Below are positions 1 through 13,561 of a DNA stretch of 64,000 nt, one piece after another. This stretch comes from Rhynchonema sp. JSB1_4. Its lineage: Eukaryota > Nematoda > Chromadorea > Monhysterida > Xyalidae. The translations under genes and the position numbers were made by a program. The notes beneath the pieces were generated by a model. The model ran no database searches. It saw only the letters and a program-made list of their open reading frames with translations, and was not told the origin of the DNA. The stretch spans positions 1-64,000 of the forward strand of contig JASAMV010009102.1 in the NCBI GenBank assembly GCA_030248065.1, written 5' to 3'. Within the stretch, counting starts at the first letter, position 1. Each line of letters begins with the position of its first letter.

Positions 1-16
1 AATTTATTGGGCGGAG

Positions 17-424
17 CAGTGGTGTCGTTGAGAAATCGAAATTTTCCCATACCCAGCCCAATTTTCGGGAAATTTCCCATACATACCCCCAAAAATTTCC
101 CATACCAGGGGGGTTTTCCAAAAACTCAAAAATTTCCCATACACGAGGGTGGGGGTTTTGAAAAAAATGACCCCAAAAATCTTCTAAAAGTGCCAAAATT
201 GATCTAAAAAGTGCTTAAAACAGAGTTTTCTTGCGGCAGCAAGCAATTTTTGACATTTTTGGACGAAAAATGGCCAATTTTGGTACTTCTCGGGGTCAAA
301 AAGTCATTTCTTAGGGGTGCTTGTTCCAAAAGTGAAAATTTCCCATTACCTCTTACCCTCGGTCGATTTCCCATACCCCATACCAGGGGGTAACCCCCCC
401 CCAACCCCCCTAACGACACCACTG
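17..424. mobile_element. hAT-like MITE, family A, copy 1
   Basis: The ends are inverted repeats, CAGTGGTGTCGTTG at 17-30 and TAACGACACCACTG at 411-424. They are flanked by near-identical 8-bp direct repeats, gggcggag (9-16) and gggcgtag (425-432). CAGNG-type termini with an 8-bp target duplication are typical of hAT transposons. The interior is A/T-rich with repeated 'tttcccatac' phrases and no transposase, so it is non-autonomous. A second copy lies at 62649-63057 and a decayed reversed one at 47848-48213. It probably sits in an intron of SLC16 gene 1. Confidence 0.85.
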
Positions 425-507
425 GGGCGTAGTGCCTCCCAGCTCCCATCGTCGCATAGTCTGCGACACAAGTACAGTAAAAATCCCTGCTGTTTATCTA
501 TGAATAG

Positions 508-1205
508 CAAATGGCTCGGATCATAAACGTAGCAAAGGTGGCAGGGCACAGTATTATGCACCGTGGAAAGCGTTCTGACAGTACATGTTGTGCAAGAATT
601 TTATTGCAACTTGGAACGACCGGTGCACAAACCTCAAATCTGCTCGACTCAAGTAATATGTCGATGGGATCACAACAGCTTCTGGATAACTGTTCATCAC
701 GGTGCTCGTCCCTCAACGCACGTGGGCGCGTTTTCAAAAACCGGCCAAATTTTTCAAGAACACAAGTATCTTAAATTTAAAGACCTTATTTTCTTTGTCG
801 ACAAATCGACAATGCTTTTTCCTATTGTATTTTCATTTCTGCAACGCAAAGCGCGGCCCCAAAATTCAGGGACAAACTTGTGTTCTCAAAAAACGTGGCC
901 GACTTTTGGAACGCTTCGCACCCTCCCCGAATAAAGCAATGCTTTGAACGACTCAAGTTTGACATATCTACAAGCTGTTGCGATCCTATCTACATGTTAC
1001 CTGACCTCCAGCTTTGGGGTTTCTGCGCCGGTCGTTCCGAGTTTTGGAAAAAATCACTTTTCTGGAACGAAAAGTCCCTCCACCAGGAGATAGCAAATCT
1101 CCAAGGAGATTAAAATATATGCGTGACATATGCTGTCAGAATGCTTTCCAAAAGTGCACAAACACTGTGCGCTGCTACCCTTTCTACGGTTATGTGCCGA
1201 GCCCC
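508..1205. repeat. Foldback element with long inverted arms
   Basis: Two arms of about 280-340 bp, roughly 508-785 and 865-1205, are diverged reverse complements. For example, 'ggaacgaccggtgcacaaac' near 613 pairs with its complement near 1035, and 'ggctcgg...ataa.cgtag' at the left edge pairs with the right edge. The unpaired apex is short, about 80 bp. No coding capacity or clear target duplication is visible. The short open frames here look like chance. Confidence 0.75.
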
Positions 1206-1260
1206 TTAAAGAATTTGATCCACAAACGGCAAGCATGCTAATTTGGTATATTTTTTACAG

Positions 1261-4200
1261 GCCCATTTGTCGGTGGTCTGGTGAATCGTTACGGCACACG
1301 CACAGTGTGTGTGATTGGAGCTCAAGTGGCTGCCATTGGTGTGCTGCTGTCCTCTTTCGCATCAACGATTGGATGGTTCATATTGACTTTCAGCTTTATT
1401 GGCGGTTAGAATGTTATTCTTTTACCTGTTGACGCATTGGACTTTTTCGTTGCTTTGCGCTGGTTTCGTGTCAGCCATGCACTGCACAACAACAAGTATA
1501 AGTGTTTTAATAAATTGTGAAAAATCGTCGTGTCCTCATTTGTTTACCGCACGACGGTTAGGAATGTATCTTCAACAAATACAATTGTAAAATATCTAGG
1601 TGCCGGTCTCGGCATGGTGTTCATGCCCAATCTAATCGCCGTCGGTTTCTATTTCGAACGCAAACGAGCGCTGGCAACAGGCATTGCAGTGGCTGGATCC
1701 GGTGCTGGTACAATCATCACCGGCCCATTGTGTGTACTCTTGTTGAATGGTCAGTCGATTATCCTGTTGTTGAATTGTTTTGTCAAAATATCATGATAAT
1801 ACACCGCATTTTCAGCCTATGGCCTACGAGGCACATTGTGGTTGTTCAGCGGCTTCCTGCTCAACTGTTGTGTGTTCGGCCTACTCCTGCGGCCATTGAA
1901 ACCGGCGAAAAATCCAGCCGAACTCAAAGATATCAATATGACGAGCGAAGATAAACTGCGAATGGCGCTGTCCAGGATTAGTGTCGAGGATGAACCGGAC
2001 GCAGATCGGGAACTCGCGCACACCATTGCTGAACAACGAGCCATGCGGTGAGGCAGAGTTGGTATTTGTGATAAGCGTTTTGGTATGAATTACTTACTTA
2101 ACGCGAGTTAATTACGTAATTATGAAAATACAAAGTAATGAATTTATAATATTCTACAGCGGAATCGATACGTCGATGAGTGAACTGAGTGTCTCAGCAT
2201 CCAACGCTCTCCGAAGATCACTCTCAAATGTAGCCGCATCGATCACGGACGTGTTTCATGCTCATGGTTGGTGGGTTTGTATTCGGTTTCCTGTTTTATT
2301 GGTTTCTCTATTGTTTCCATGCAGGCGGTTCCAACGCCCAGCTGGCGTCACGCGACAAGCGACCCTCCCTGGGCGCCAGTGACATGCACAAATTGATTCG
2401 CATTCGCAACGCTGTGTCCGAATGTCATCATGACGACGGGGGATCAAGGAATGTGCTCACGTCGCCGGTTGCTGGACGGTATGTTTACATCATTGTTGTC
2501 ATAAATGCTTGGCAGATTTTTAGGTGGAGAAACCGAAGAACGAGTGAAGGTAGTTCACGTGGCCTTTATTGCTAATTTGTGAAACATTTTTTGGCATGCA
2601 ACTATCCAACTAAAATAATATTCAATATTTATGGTTTGTACGATTAATTACTTTTACTTCGATTCCTTATCAGTTCGCCCGATGAACAACGTCGAGCTGA
2701 CGAGAAGAGTCTGGGTGCATCGCAAGGCATGCTCAGTCACGTCGGTATTGGATCGGGTCGCCAACGTGGACCGAGGGCCGCCTTCTCGAGGACATCCATC
2801 ACGTCAACAAGGTTCGGCTTACGTTGTTCACTATTTTCTACCATTTGAAAGTACTTATTTGTGTCCAGCACCCAACCGCATCACCAGTCGATGTTTCGAA
2901 TGAGTTCACGCACTGAGGACAGAGCACATGACCGACGACGCACAACGTTGACCGACTATGCACGATCGTTGAGCCGAATGCAAAGCGCTACTAATGGTTG
3001 GCTGCGATCCCTGCATCAAATTTCGTAGTCAGATCTGATCTGCGTTGCTGATGTAACTTTTTCGTTGGTGTCATTATTTTCGATTTACCGTACCAACCAA
3101 CTGACAGTTGTTTCGAAACAACCGATGTGGGTGTCACTAAAAATTCTAGAAATATTGTCAATAAAAAGGTTGATCCGATCACCAGTTGGACAGCGTTCAT
3201 AGCATCAAGCGATTTGTGTATCTCACCACACTGCTTTGCATTGCAGGTCTACAGTTTGCCCAATCCATCATCTCCGTGTCGCAAGTCGATCCCGAAGAGT
3301 TCGCCCGTCCCCTCTATCGTCGTGACATTTTCTACGGTGCATCCGTGGAGAACCTGGCCGAATTCAAACAGTCACGCCATAATCTCGATCTGTATAGGCA
3401 GTCGCAGATCAGCATACCGCAGCCCAATTTGGTATGTCTATGGCGATTTCGATTTATTTGAAATCAGATCGTTTATTTATTTTCTCTTTGATTTCTTTCA
3501 GACGTTCGACGATTACCCCGATCAACAAGAGATGGTGCCCGAGAGTTTTGAGACCCATGAAAAGCGCTGTTTCGGTGTGGTCCTGCCGGATGCGTTCGTG
3601 AAAGCGCTGAAAGAGATGATTGATGTTTCACTGTTAATTGATCCGATCATGATCATGCTGGGACTGTCCAATGTTGTCGGTCCGTGCTGCTTCTTCGGAA
3701 AATAAATAAAAACAGAGATTATATTTTATGAAAACAAGTTCTATTTTTCATTGTTTGCAGGTTTCCTTGCGTTCTACACCCCTTATCTGTTCGTCACGCC
3801 CCGCGCCGTGGTTCTGGGCATTTCACAGAACGACGGAGCGTTTCTGATGTCGGTGCTCGGTTAGTGGCGTGACCCTGCTTTAATTTGATAAACCGATTTC
3901 GACCGAACTCAGGTTTGGCCAACACTGTTGGTCGCGTATTCATCGGTTGGCTGGCCGATCGACAATTCACAACTGCACTCAATGTCAACAATCTATCGCT
4001 GTTCGTCGTTGGACTGTTGAACATCGCCTGTGTCTTCTGTGACTCGTATCCATTGATGGTCGCGTACAGTATTGGGTTCGGGTTCACTATCGGTTCGTTT
4101 TCTTTTAGTTTTTATGTAAATGTTCTCATCAATAATAACCATTCCTTTTTTGCAGCTGCATTTATCTGCCTGACATCCATAGTTCTGGTCGAATTGGTCG

Positions 4201-4756
4201 GTCTGCAACGTCTCACCAACGCCTATGGATTGTTGTGTCTGTTTCGTGGCGTGGGTCTGATGCTCGGCTCGCCGATGGCTGGTTGGTTTGACATTTGTTT
4301 ATTTGTATGTCTTGTCCCAAATCTATTTCCAATTTCCAGGTCTTGTCTACGACCTAACCGAGTCCTACAACATGACTTTCCTCTATTCGGCCGTGCTATT
4401 CATCGCTTCAGCTGCACTCAGCTCGGCTATTGTCCTGGTGAAGCGGACAGAAACAGCACAGTATGAAACGGTGGAGGAACGGCTCGCCGATGGTGGTGAA
4501 CCACATTGGAATCTGACTGTCGCTGAAACGTTGGTTCTTATCTTTTATCTTTGATTTTTAATATAAGGGAAGAGAAAATGGTGGTGTTGTTTTCAGCGGT
4601 GAAGGGATCGATGGTGGAGATGTGAGCATTATGGAGGCGATTGTGGAGGAAAACGATGAAGAGCAAGGCCAGGGAGTCAGTCGACATCCGTCTGGCAACC
4701 CGGCCATTCGAAACGCTGACACATCGCAAACACTGATTAGTTTGGACTCGACTTGA
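1261..4756 (+). CDS. SLC16-like monocarboxylate transporter 1 (5' end missing)
   Basis: A major-facilitator plasma-membrane transporter related to SLC16 monocarboxylate carriers; the substrate cannot be told from sequence. Fourteen exons join in phase and give about 722 aa to the stop at 4754: 1261-1404, 1600-1749, 1816-2047, 2160-2266, 2325-2478, 2674-2811, 2869-2996, 3247-3431, 3502-3679, 3761-3859, 3913-4092, 4156-4281, 4340-4529, 4597-4756. The first visible exon carries TM2 (GGLVNRYGTR). Later exons carry [19 protein letters not shown], a long central cytoplasmic loop with RRDIFYGAS, and a C-terminal half with ELVGLQRLTNAYG and GSPMAG. The TM1 exon (PPDGG motif) was not found between 1 and 1260, so it lies upstream of the window. 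It is a tandem paralogue of the gene at 9086-13141, with many shared intron positions. Confidence 0.9.
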
Positions 4757-7700
4757 GGCTTGTTGCCGGTCTGTCGATTGACGTGCAACCATGTGGTGTC
4801 GCTGGGGGTGTCGGGTATCTTCACTTTTTGAACCAGATGCATCCGGTGTCTCGGACTGTCCAGCGGACCTGACCCAAAAAAATTCGAAAACAACATGAAA
4901 TTTACCGTTTTTCCTGGCTCCAAAATTCTCAAAATCGCTTGCTTCCGCAACGCAGCGAACCATTTTTCTTAAAATAACCATTTATCCTTCCAACACCGAT
5001 TTTGATTAACATTCCTCGACAAAAATCTGTTTTGCACATCCCCATGGGTATTCGAATATTTTGAAGTTTGGGCTTCAGGCTTCAAGCGTGCTGACTTTTT
5101 GATGTCCCAGCGATATCACTGAGCAAAACTACCTGCCTAATGTTTGACAATGAATTTTTATCTGTCATTAGATTTGGAAAACTATGCACATTGTTTTTGT
5201 TTGGTTCGCTTATGTGGTCAAGCACACAAAACAAAATTAATGTAAAAAGAGAGGCTGACAGATCGGAAGTGAACTTACTGTGGTTGTTGTTGTGAAGTGT
5301 TTCACCTGTTCTGCTCTTTCAACGGAATCACCAGAGAAAGAGCTTAACTTACACATTATTCTCAGATTCAGCTCTTTTTCGGTTTTTTGCCAATTAATCT
5401 AGTTTGAGCTTTTGCAAGACGGTTGTTTTATCAATCCAGTTCTCTTGTTTTTATTGTTTTCCGGTCTTGTACAATTTTTACACGTGTCTTCTACGGCGGT
5501 TTGGCGCGGGTTTAGTGTGAAGTCCATCTTTTTTGGGCTGAATCTTTTTTACATTTCGTCATGTTGGCATAATTTTACGACATTCATTGCTGGTTTTAAT
5601 GTCATTTTACCTTGCACGTTTTATTGTATGTTTTTGGCAATTTTAGTGTGCATTCTGATCTAAATCCGTTGAACTTGCATTATTGTGCTGTCGAATAATC
5701 TAGTCGCTTCATTTACTGATCATGTCCAAATCTCAATTGTTATACTTTTGCATTTTATTCCGATGTTGGTAACAACGTGACATCAGTATTTATTTATATC
5801 TTGTTCTCTGGTCGATTTTTTGTTTTTGACATATTGTGTTCAAAATTTGCATCAATGTTTACCCGGTTCTGTTTTGATCGTGAGTGCTGTCTTACCTGCA
5901 TAGTTATTTTGATCGTTCGTATTTGTTGTGAACAAAATGCAAAGTCCTCGCTGTGCTGTCGGATTTGTTCCCGCGTTTTCATTTGAGCCCATCCGAAACG
6001 CAAAGAACTTGCATGTCAACGTTAAACCTAACCAGCTTCCCACTTGTCACCAAACATGGTCTTGAGCAAGTTGAAACGTGAAGCGCCACCTGCTCACGGA
6101 TGCTTTTTACGCCGACTGACATCTTATGGTGTGCCCACACTACCTGCATATGTATAGCTGGTGTTTTTATGGGTTCTGCTCGGCTGCTCTTTCTGGGAGG
6201 CTTTCAACATTCGTCGTTTTTTAAGCTCAAACCAAGAAGGGGGAGCTGTTCTAGCAAGTGCAGGCGTGAATGAACACGTGCTCAAATCGGCATGGTCACT
6301 TTCACGTCGACCCGCTTGATATGTGTTGATATAACCCGGAAGGTGGTCTGCGAAAAACTTTGAAGGGGTCTCGCGTCATCATTGATTCATTTACAACCAA
6401 CAGCTCATTATTTGGCTTAGGCCTGCAACTGGGCTCTCAGGCCGGCATGTTCAGCGAACAGCTGGAAACTAATCGATGGCTCACGCGCATCATTCTCGCC
6501 ATGTCTTGGTGCGGAAGATTCATCTTCGTTTGCTTGTGCCAATTGCTATGCCATGTGTAAACGTTGTGTCACTTGTATGACATTTGCAGCTGAAGTCCTA
6601 TGCCAATCGTACGGTGCATTTATGTGCGGATGCTGTTGAACCAAGGAATAACGGAAATGTGCACGCCAAAGTGCTGCTAACAAACAGTAGAGCATTCAGC
6701 ACGCTAACTGGTCGTAAAAGATTGGGCACTGGTAGTCATTATTGCAGTTCATAAATAAATAACCATCATTTCGATTTATTGTATAATATACCTTCCAAAA
6801 CACACAAAAACATAAAAACATTATAGCATATATATGGCGTTTTCTACATTTTATTGCCTTTGTGATTGTGTGAAACCGTTTTGGCGCAGTAAGTGAAGGA
6901 ATTTACAAATTTGTCATGATCTAACGCGCACAGACACAAACCCACGTACCAGAACATTAAGAACATGGAAATCAAATTATGGTGTAGGATTGCATCATAT
7001 CCCACGTTTCTTCAAGACGGTTGCATATATTTTGCACAAGTGATCAATGAATCGGCAGGTAATTGACATGTACCGCTTGCCATTTTTGGTAACCGATCTG
7101 AGGTAACGGTAGTGCAGCAGGTAGAAACTAAGTTCCGCCACATGGTTGTGGTTGATGGTCAAATAAATAAACTGCTTTTCAACAAATTGTCCAGAAATAG
7201 AGTTTGCTCTTTTAACCACAAAATTGTATGTAACTGTGTTGCGTTGTAATTGCATTTAGCAAAATCAATGATCATACCATCGTGTGTAACTTGACACCAT
7301 CTTGTTACAGCATATCAATCATTGGTTTATGCTAATGTCCTGGCATTTCCCGGCAATTTATCACTGAAAACTGGCAAGCGTAAAGTTTTATGCATCTACT
7401 GTAGTTCCATGTTATTTCCAGTGCCTTGTTCTGCCTGGAAATAAACCTAAAAACTTCGTTTATACAGCATACTGACAAACCAAATTGTCGATAATAATTA
7501 ACAAAGTGCGCGATGCTTTCATCAACTGAAGCTGTGGACAATAATCCGGCTAGGAAATTCAGCCAAAGCTGCATGTGCACGCTGATGCTTTTCATTAGAA
7601 ATTTTTCATTCTCAATGCCTAGCAACTGCTGCCGCGCTCTCACCTAAGTTCGTTATTCGCCTTCTTCTGTATTATTGTGTTTTTTATTATGTCTGCCGTG

Positions 7701-9085
7701 CACAAGTATGAGCGCCTCAGGCAGTGTATGTATTTACATATGTTAGCGAACGAAAAGTGCGCACAGCTTGTCATCGGCTCCCTTGAACACAAAATGGTCC
7801 GGAGCTTGATTTTGATTATCAACTGCAGCGTTTGCGCTGAAAGACATACTCTCTCTGTTTTCTCCGTTGTTGTTTATGTGAGCGTGCTTCCCTGACGTGT
7901 CTCTCTGTGTCTGGGCACTATAGCAACACTTTGTACCATATGGATTGCGCTCAGCTGGGCCCATGTCGTGTCGTTGTCAGATAGCACACCTCAGCTTCGG
8001 TTATTTCGTAGCATTTTGAGCGTGGCTCAGTTTGACAAACAACTGCTGCCCATATGTAGTACCCACAAACGTGTTCATGTACATGAGTATACATTTGTGT
8101 GTACCCGATGTTGTGTGGTAAAAAGCGGCCGTCTCCTTAGTTTAAAACTGAAACGAATTTTTATCAGGACTTCGAGTTCTCCATTCCAAGTGATGGACCC
8201 AAAAATCCAAGCTGATTCTGTAGTCCCGCACGTGTACAGCATTTGCATAATATCAAACATTCCTAGCAGTGTTTTCCAGTTGTTAAATTTTTAGTCGGCG
8301 CCGATTTTTTGCGCGCAAAAAATCGTTATCTTGCACCTAACATCGGTTTTATTCTCCCAACAATAGTTTCAGTACGTGCTGTTTTTATGCCAAAGGGTTC
8401 TGCTTCTGCTATTAGCTTAGTTTCCCGCCGTTGATAGCGTTGGTGCAAAGAAACTAGTGTTTGTTCAGTGACTAACGTGTTTCATAAGAAGTATAGAAGT
8501 AAGATTTAGTTTCATTGGCACCACAAAGGTATCAATTTGTTATCAGTTCACAGTTCCTCCTTTCACACCTATTGTATGTACTGTACGTAAACAGAATTTG
8601 CAAGGGCGTATCCAGGGAGCCACAGGAGCCACGGCCCTCCTTCGGTCAAGTTGTAGCTCCTGAGGGGCGCACCGTTTCGGAAAGAAGAAGGAAAATGGAT
8701 CCCTAAATCGCAAGATTTTCACTCTAATAAACTCCAGAAGTTCGGAGCCTCTCGCGTCAGATACACCCATTTTCAATGAAATTTGGCGTTCGTGACGTGG
8801 TAAAAAAGTCATATTTGGCATTGGGTGTAAAAAGCGCAAAATTCTACATAAATAAGCATAGGATAAAAATGGATTTTCGAAAATAGAACAAGCACCATAG
8901 ATAAAAATGACTTTTTGCATTTGGCTTCTGCCTTGTCCAAGAGCTGGATCCGCCACTGATTTCTTTCATAAACACCGTCGTCATTGTTGCATCATAGGCA
9001 CGGGTGATCTGATTATTTTTGTAGGAAAAATGACGAGGTGACATCATCAGAGTGTAAAAACTGCAAAATAATCCAAAAATCAAAC
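4757..9085. other. Intergenic spacer, no gene recognised
   Basis: About 4.3 kb between the two SLC16 genes. I saw no exon with family similarity and no clear transposon ends. The part from about 5400 to 5960 is T-rich on the + strand. The segment just before 9086 should hold the promoter and 5' UTR of SLC16 gene 2, but no motif I can defend is visible. Confidence 0.5.
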
Positions 9086-12000
9086 ATGTCGACAGCCACA
9101 CGACCATCGATTTTACTGACCGAAGCCCCGGACACTGATGATGACCTGGCCACCACTGGCCGGTCGGTGTCCCTGGTGCAGCGGCAGGTGACCATCGATA
9201 CAACGGCATCGGTGGTGCCCCCGGATGATGATAGTGATGATGCCGAGTTTGAAAATGAACTGCAGGTTGGTGTTGGCTGGCTGATGTTTCATGACCATGT
9301 GAGTCGTTGCAAGTCCAGTTAAACTCCAGAACTGTGAAGCTACACACGGCAATACCATCTTCATGTGACATACACATTGGGTTCAATTAAATCGGCAGAA
9401 GTTATACCACAAAGTAAATAAAAAATCATTTAGCGAGGTTTGGTCGTACGTTTTTCGGATCGCGTCAATGCCAAAAAGGTAGACAACGGTGTTGACAGCA
9501 AAGTTGGTTGGTACTCTCGCATGACGAAGACTGTTCAAATTTGTCCATTTGGCTGCACCAACTTAGACTATTGTTCTCAGTTCCCACACAAACCTGTACC
9601 TCATTCGCAATGTATTGTGAATAAAGAATGCTAAAACCAGAGTTTAAGAGTGCACCGCACAAACCTACATCAAAGCTGTCACGTCACTCTCACGATGATT
9701 TCTCACATTACTTACGTCACCATACAAGCTACAATCTTAGAGAAATTCGATGAAAAAATAAACGCGCGCCTGAAACCTGACACGTTTTGTCTTGCAGCAA
9801 GCCGGTCTGGTAGAGCCACCCGACGGCGGTTACGGCTGGGTGATTGTGCTGGCGTCGTTTATGTGCAATTGTATAGTCGATGGAATTATATACACTGCCG
9901 GACAGGGGTGGGTCGCTTTTTTATACTTTTTGAATGTACGAAATTAAAAAAAGTAACAACCGAATTTGAAGATTTGTGCCCGCCTGGCAGAAATACTACA
10001 ACCACAGCAAAGGTGCTACAGCATGGGCAGTCTCACTTCTTTCTGGTTTCTATCTGCTCGCTGGTAAGAGATACGTTTTCCAGGGAAAAATATTTTCGTG
10101 GTTTCTGGAAAAGAGGATTGGATAAGATTATTTTAGGCCCAATAGTATCAGCCATGGCCAATTACTGGGGTTGTCGCGTGGTGGCCTGGATCGGTGCAGG
10201 TGTTTCGGTGCTTGGCTGTCTGTTCAGTTTACTGGCGCCCAATCTGGCTGTGCTCTATATCACTTTCGGCGTTATGGGAGGTTAATTGATGAAAACACGT
10301 ATAAATTATAAACTTATCTTATATGTGCGTTTTCATATGACATGACAATGTTGAATTGAACAGGCATCGGTTTCGGCATGGTCTATCTACCAAGTGTGGT
10401 CATCGTCAGCTATTATTTCAAGACACGACGTGCCCTCGCCACTGGCATTGCGGTGTGCGGATCCGGAATTGGTAAATCACACTTGTTAAGAAAGGTTTCA
10501 TTCCATATCTGCGACTGTCGCATGAAACAACGAAATACATAGCTGGTTATCATGCCCTTACTTATCAAGTCCAACACATACTAAAACTAACAAAAACACT
10601 GTCTCCATTATGAACCTTCATTGAAACAACAGGCATGTTCGCGTTCGCCCCGATACTCGACTTTCTCCAATCGGAATTCAGTTGGCAACAAACATTGTTG
10701 TTGATTTCGGGCATTGCGCTCCACCTATTTGTGTTTGTTGCGCTCTTCCGACCGCTCAAACCCACAAAGACGCAGATCGACAGGGTAAGCAATGGTCAGG
10801 AGATATTTTCTTATTTGATGTGATCTGAATAAAATGTGGCAAAAAAAGCAAATGTGCGTTATACTTACTCTCTTTCCTCATCATAGTGACATAATCACGA
10901 CCCGTCTGCTATAAAGATTGGATTGGTGAAAAAAGCTTGGGAGCGCTCAAAGTTCATTATGAAAAAGGTTTCTCTGAGGCTCATTTTATTATAAGGCGCA
11001 CACCATAATTCCATCTTTGAGGTAGCCGAACTCGCAATGAAACACGACCAAAGTCATCACCCAGTATCGAGTTTACGTAAAAACGACAGCGGAGTGACTG
11101 GATCCAGCGACAACAGTCGACCACCAGCAGCTAAGTTATCGACCACAACTGATGTTTCACGCGATTCACAAAAGGAGGAGAATACCGGTGGACCATTGGT
11201 TTCGAAAGTCAGCAAAACGCAGTACTACAGCCAGAGTCCACATGTGCAGGAGGGAGTGAAGATTGAGAGGTGACTTGGTGATGTTTCACACTCAGTTGTT
11301 GTCACGTCAGACAATTTTTGCAATCAGATTGTCACAGGGCTTTAAACCAGAACCTAAAAAGAGCTGGCTATTGACAGCAAAATCTATAACCTTGCCTGAT
11401 AATCAGGTTCGAAAGCGACCCGAACGAGCGCAAGGTGGCGCAGAGCGCGCGAAACACACCATTCAAATCCGCACTGGAATTGCGAGCCCGATCGCGAAAG
11501 CGATCCCAAGCGCGATTGACACCCATGTCCACTGAGGATCTGTACCATCTGGCCAGCCAGGATGCAGTCGCTACACTCAACAGACCGCTCTCACGAATGG
11601 ACATCTTCTATGCGGGATCGGTCGCCAGTCTCAGTGTCAGACAACCGAAAAGTGGGAAGCAGTCGATTATAAACTATTTTGTTTGATGGTTCACATACTA
11701 CATGTACAGTGTCTCACCTTTATAGTGACAGGATCGAGACAGGTTACTATGAAAAATATTCACTAGGTACAGCGCGTTGTGTATGATGATTTGGAAGGCA
11801 ACGGCAGGTTAGAGACCAAAATAAAATCAGTAAAGATGGTACACTGTGCAACACATTTACTGATGTTTCACATGTGTCATGTATGCGTTACAGTCAGTCA
11901 TCAACCCCTGGCCCTGAGTCGTGTGAGCCTTTCGGAATTGGAACAAGAAGAGGAAGGAGGTTGGAAGGACATTCTCTTGTTCGGTCTCAAGTCGATGGTC

Positions 12001-13141
12001 GATGTCGAACTGCTCAAATCTCCAAGCTTTCTTTTACTTGGTGGGTTATGTTTTGTCGATTACTCTGAATCATCAAGGATAATCAAGCTTTCCGTTATTT
12101 TCATTCCATTTTCTCACAGCCGTCGGTGGTTTCCTGACGATGACCTGTTTCTTCGTGCCATTTGTGTTCTTGAAGGATGCGGCTCGCAATGTCCATGTCC
12201 CTGAGGATCAGGCAGCTTTTCTTGTCTCAGCAATCGGCATTGTGAATATCTTCGCGCGCATATTTTGTGGGTTGGTCCTTTTTTATTCATAGATAAATAC
12301 CACTACCACACTGATGTTTTAAGCAAACTATATAAATAAAGCTGGTTATCCGACCATCCTCGGCTCGACGCATTGGTCATCCACAACACGGCGCTGGTCG
12401 TTGCCGGCATCGCGACCATTTTAGTACCGTTCCTCACCCAATACTGGATGTTCGTCTTGTACTGCGTTGCGTTCGGATTCGGAACTGGTGATTGCTTTCT
12501 AATTTGAACACGATCTGTTTATTATTATTTTTTCGAACACGGTATTTTATCAAATTTGTCTTTTTTTCATCCAGCTTGTTTCGCGTCACTTCGTTCGGTG
12601 ATCTGTGTCGAGCTGTTGGGTCTCGAACGTCTGTCAACTGCATTCGGCTTCTTGCTGTTGTTCATGGGTGCTGCTGCGCTGATTGGCTCACCTCTGGCTG
12701 GTTGGTCGAAGATGTTGTACTGTATATATCGAAGTTTCTTGTGTCTGACTAGCGTGTCATAACCGATCAGCATGATGACGCGTTTTGCTAGATGCTCACA
12801 AACGGGCCGTGCACCAGATCGTCGTCAGTGGGAAAGCACCAGATAGGCACGTGACGCCTAACGAAGCTGGTCCTTTCGCACCACACGTTTTCGCATCCAT
12901 TTGATGTTACAATCCAGATTCGAATAACAGGGACTGACAAGTTTGCCATGAATTGTATCCAAAGCCTGATGTTTCACTCGCAGGCACACTTTACGACGTA
13001 ACCGGTAGCTACGACCTGTCCTTCTACGTAATGGGCACGGTGCTCATGTGCAGTGGACTGATTGGCGTGCCGTTGAGACGAATCAGCAAGTGGGAGTTGG
13101 CTAAGCTCAACCAAGGGGTGGAGGAGGATGTGGAACCATGA
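9086..13141 (+). CDS. SLC16-like monocarboxylate transporter 2
   Basis: A complete MFS transporter of about 668 aa in 13 phase-consistent exons: 9086-9265, 9798-9907, 9972-10063, 10137-10280, 10364-10471, 10633-10784, 11022-11269, 11407-11651, 11894-12040, 12120-12270, 12342-12487, 12575-12700, 12984-13141. An acidic N-terminal tail precedes the SLC16 signature [16 protein letters not shown] in TM1. Next come [31 protein letters not shown], a long basic central loop with [10 protein letters not shown], and the second half with [13 protein letters not shown] and GSPLAG. ATG 9086 is the first in-frame Met of the acidic tail. The exon at 11022 uses a weak acceptor (ctttgag), and the 11651 donor is inferred from phase. 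It is a tandem paralogue of gene 1. Four copies of GATGTTTCA lie in its introns and one in its central-loop exon. Confidence 0.92.
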
Positions 13142-13561
13142 ACCAAATGAAACATTAGATATCTCTTGTGCTCAAAACATTACACTTAACATGTGTAGGT
13201 ATTGTGTAGGCTGTTTGTTGTCAGAGTTTGCGGTTGACTCTTGCACTTTTGTTGCATGTTGTTACTTTCTTCTGGATCAAGAATCGTCTATACCGGTGCC
13301 ATATACATACTGTCGATAAAGTTTCTCATGTGCAAAAGTGAAATACATACATAATGAAGGTTTGAAACAGGTGTGAAAGCTCTGGAAGAATAAGTTTGCG
13401 AACGAATATGACATGAAGTCGGAGCCAGATTATGAGCACATCATCAACAATTAGATTATCAAATATACATGCATTTATAGGTAGGTACTGTATACTGCAT
13501 ATGCATGACGATTTGGACAAACATATAAGATCGGAATAACTAGACCAGATAATGCGATGTT
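13142..13561. other. Convergent 3' spacer
   Basis: About 420 bp between the stops of SLC16 gene 2 (+) and the astacin (-). It should carry both 3' UTRs. No gene or repeat was recognised. Confidence 0.5.

Noticed and set aside
7..1241. Several short frames upstream of SLC16 gene 1
   Set aside because: They lie inside the MITE and the foldback. None carries the PPDGG TM1 segment expected for the missing exon.
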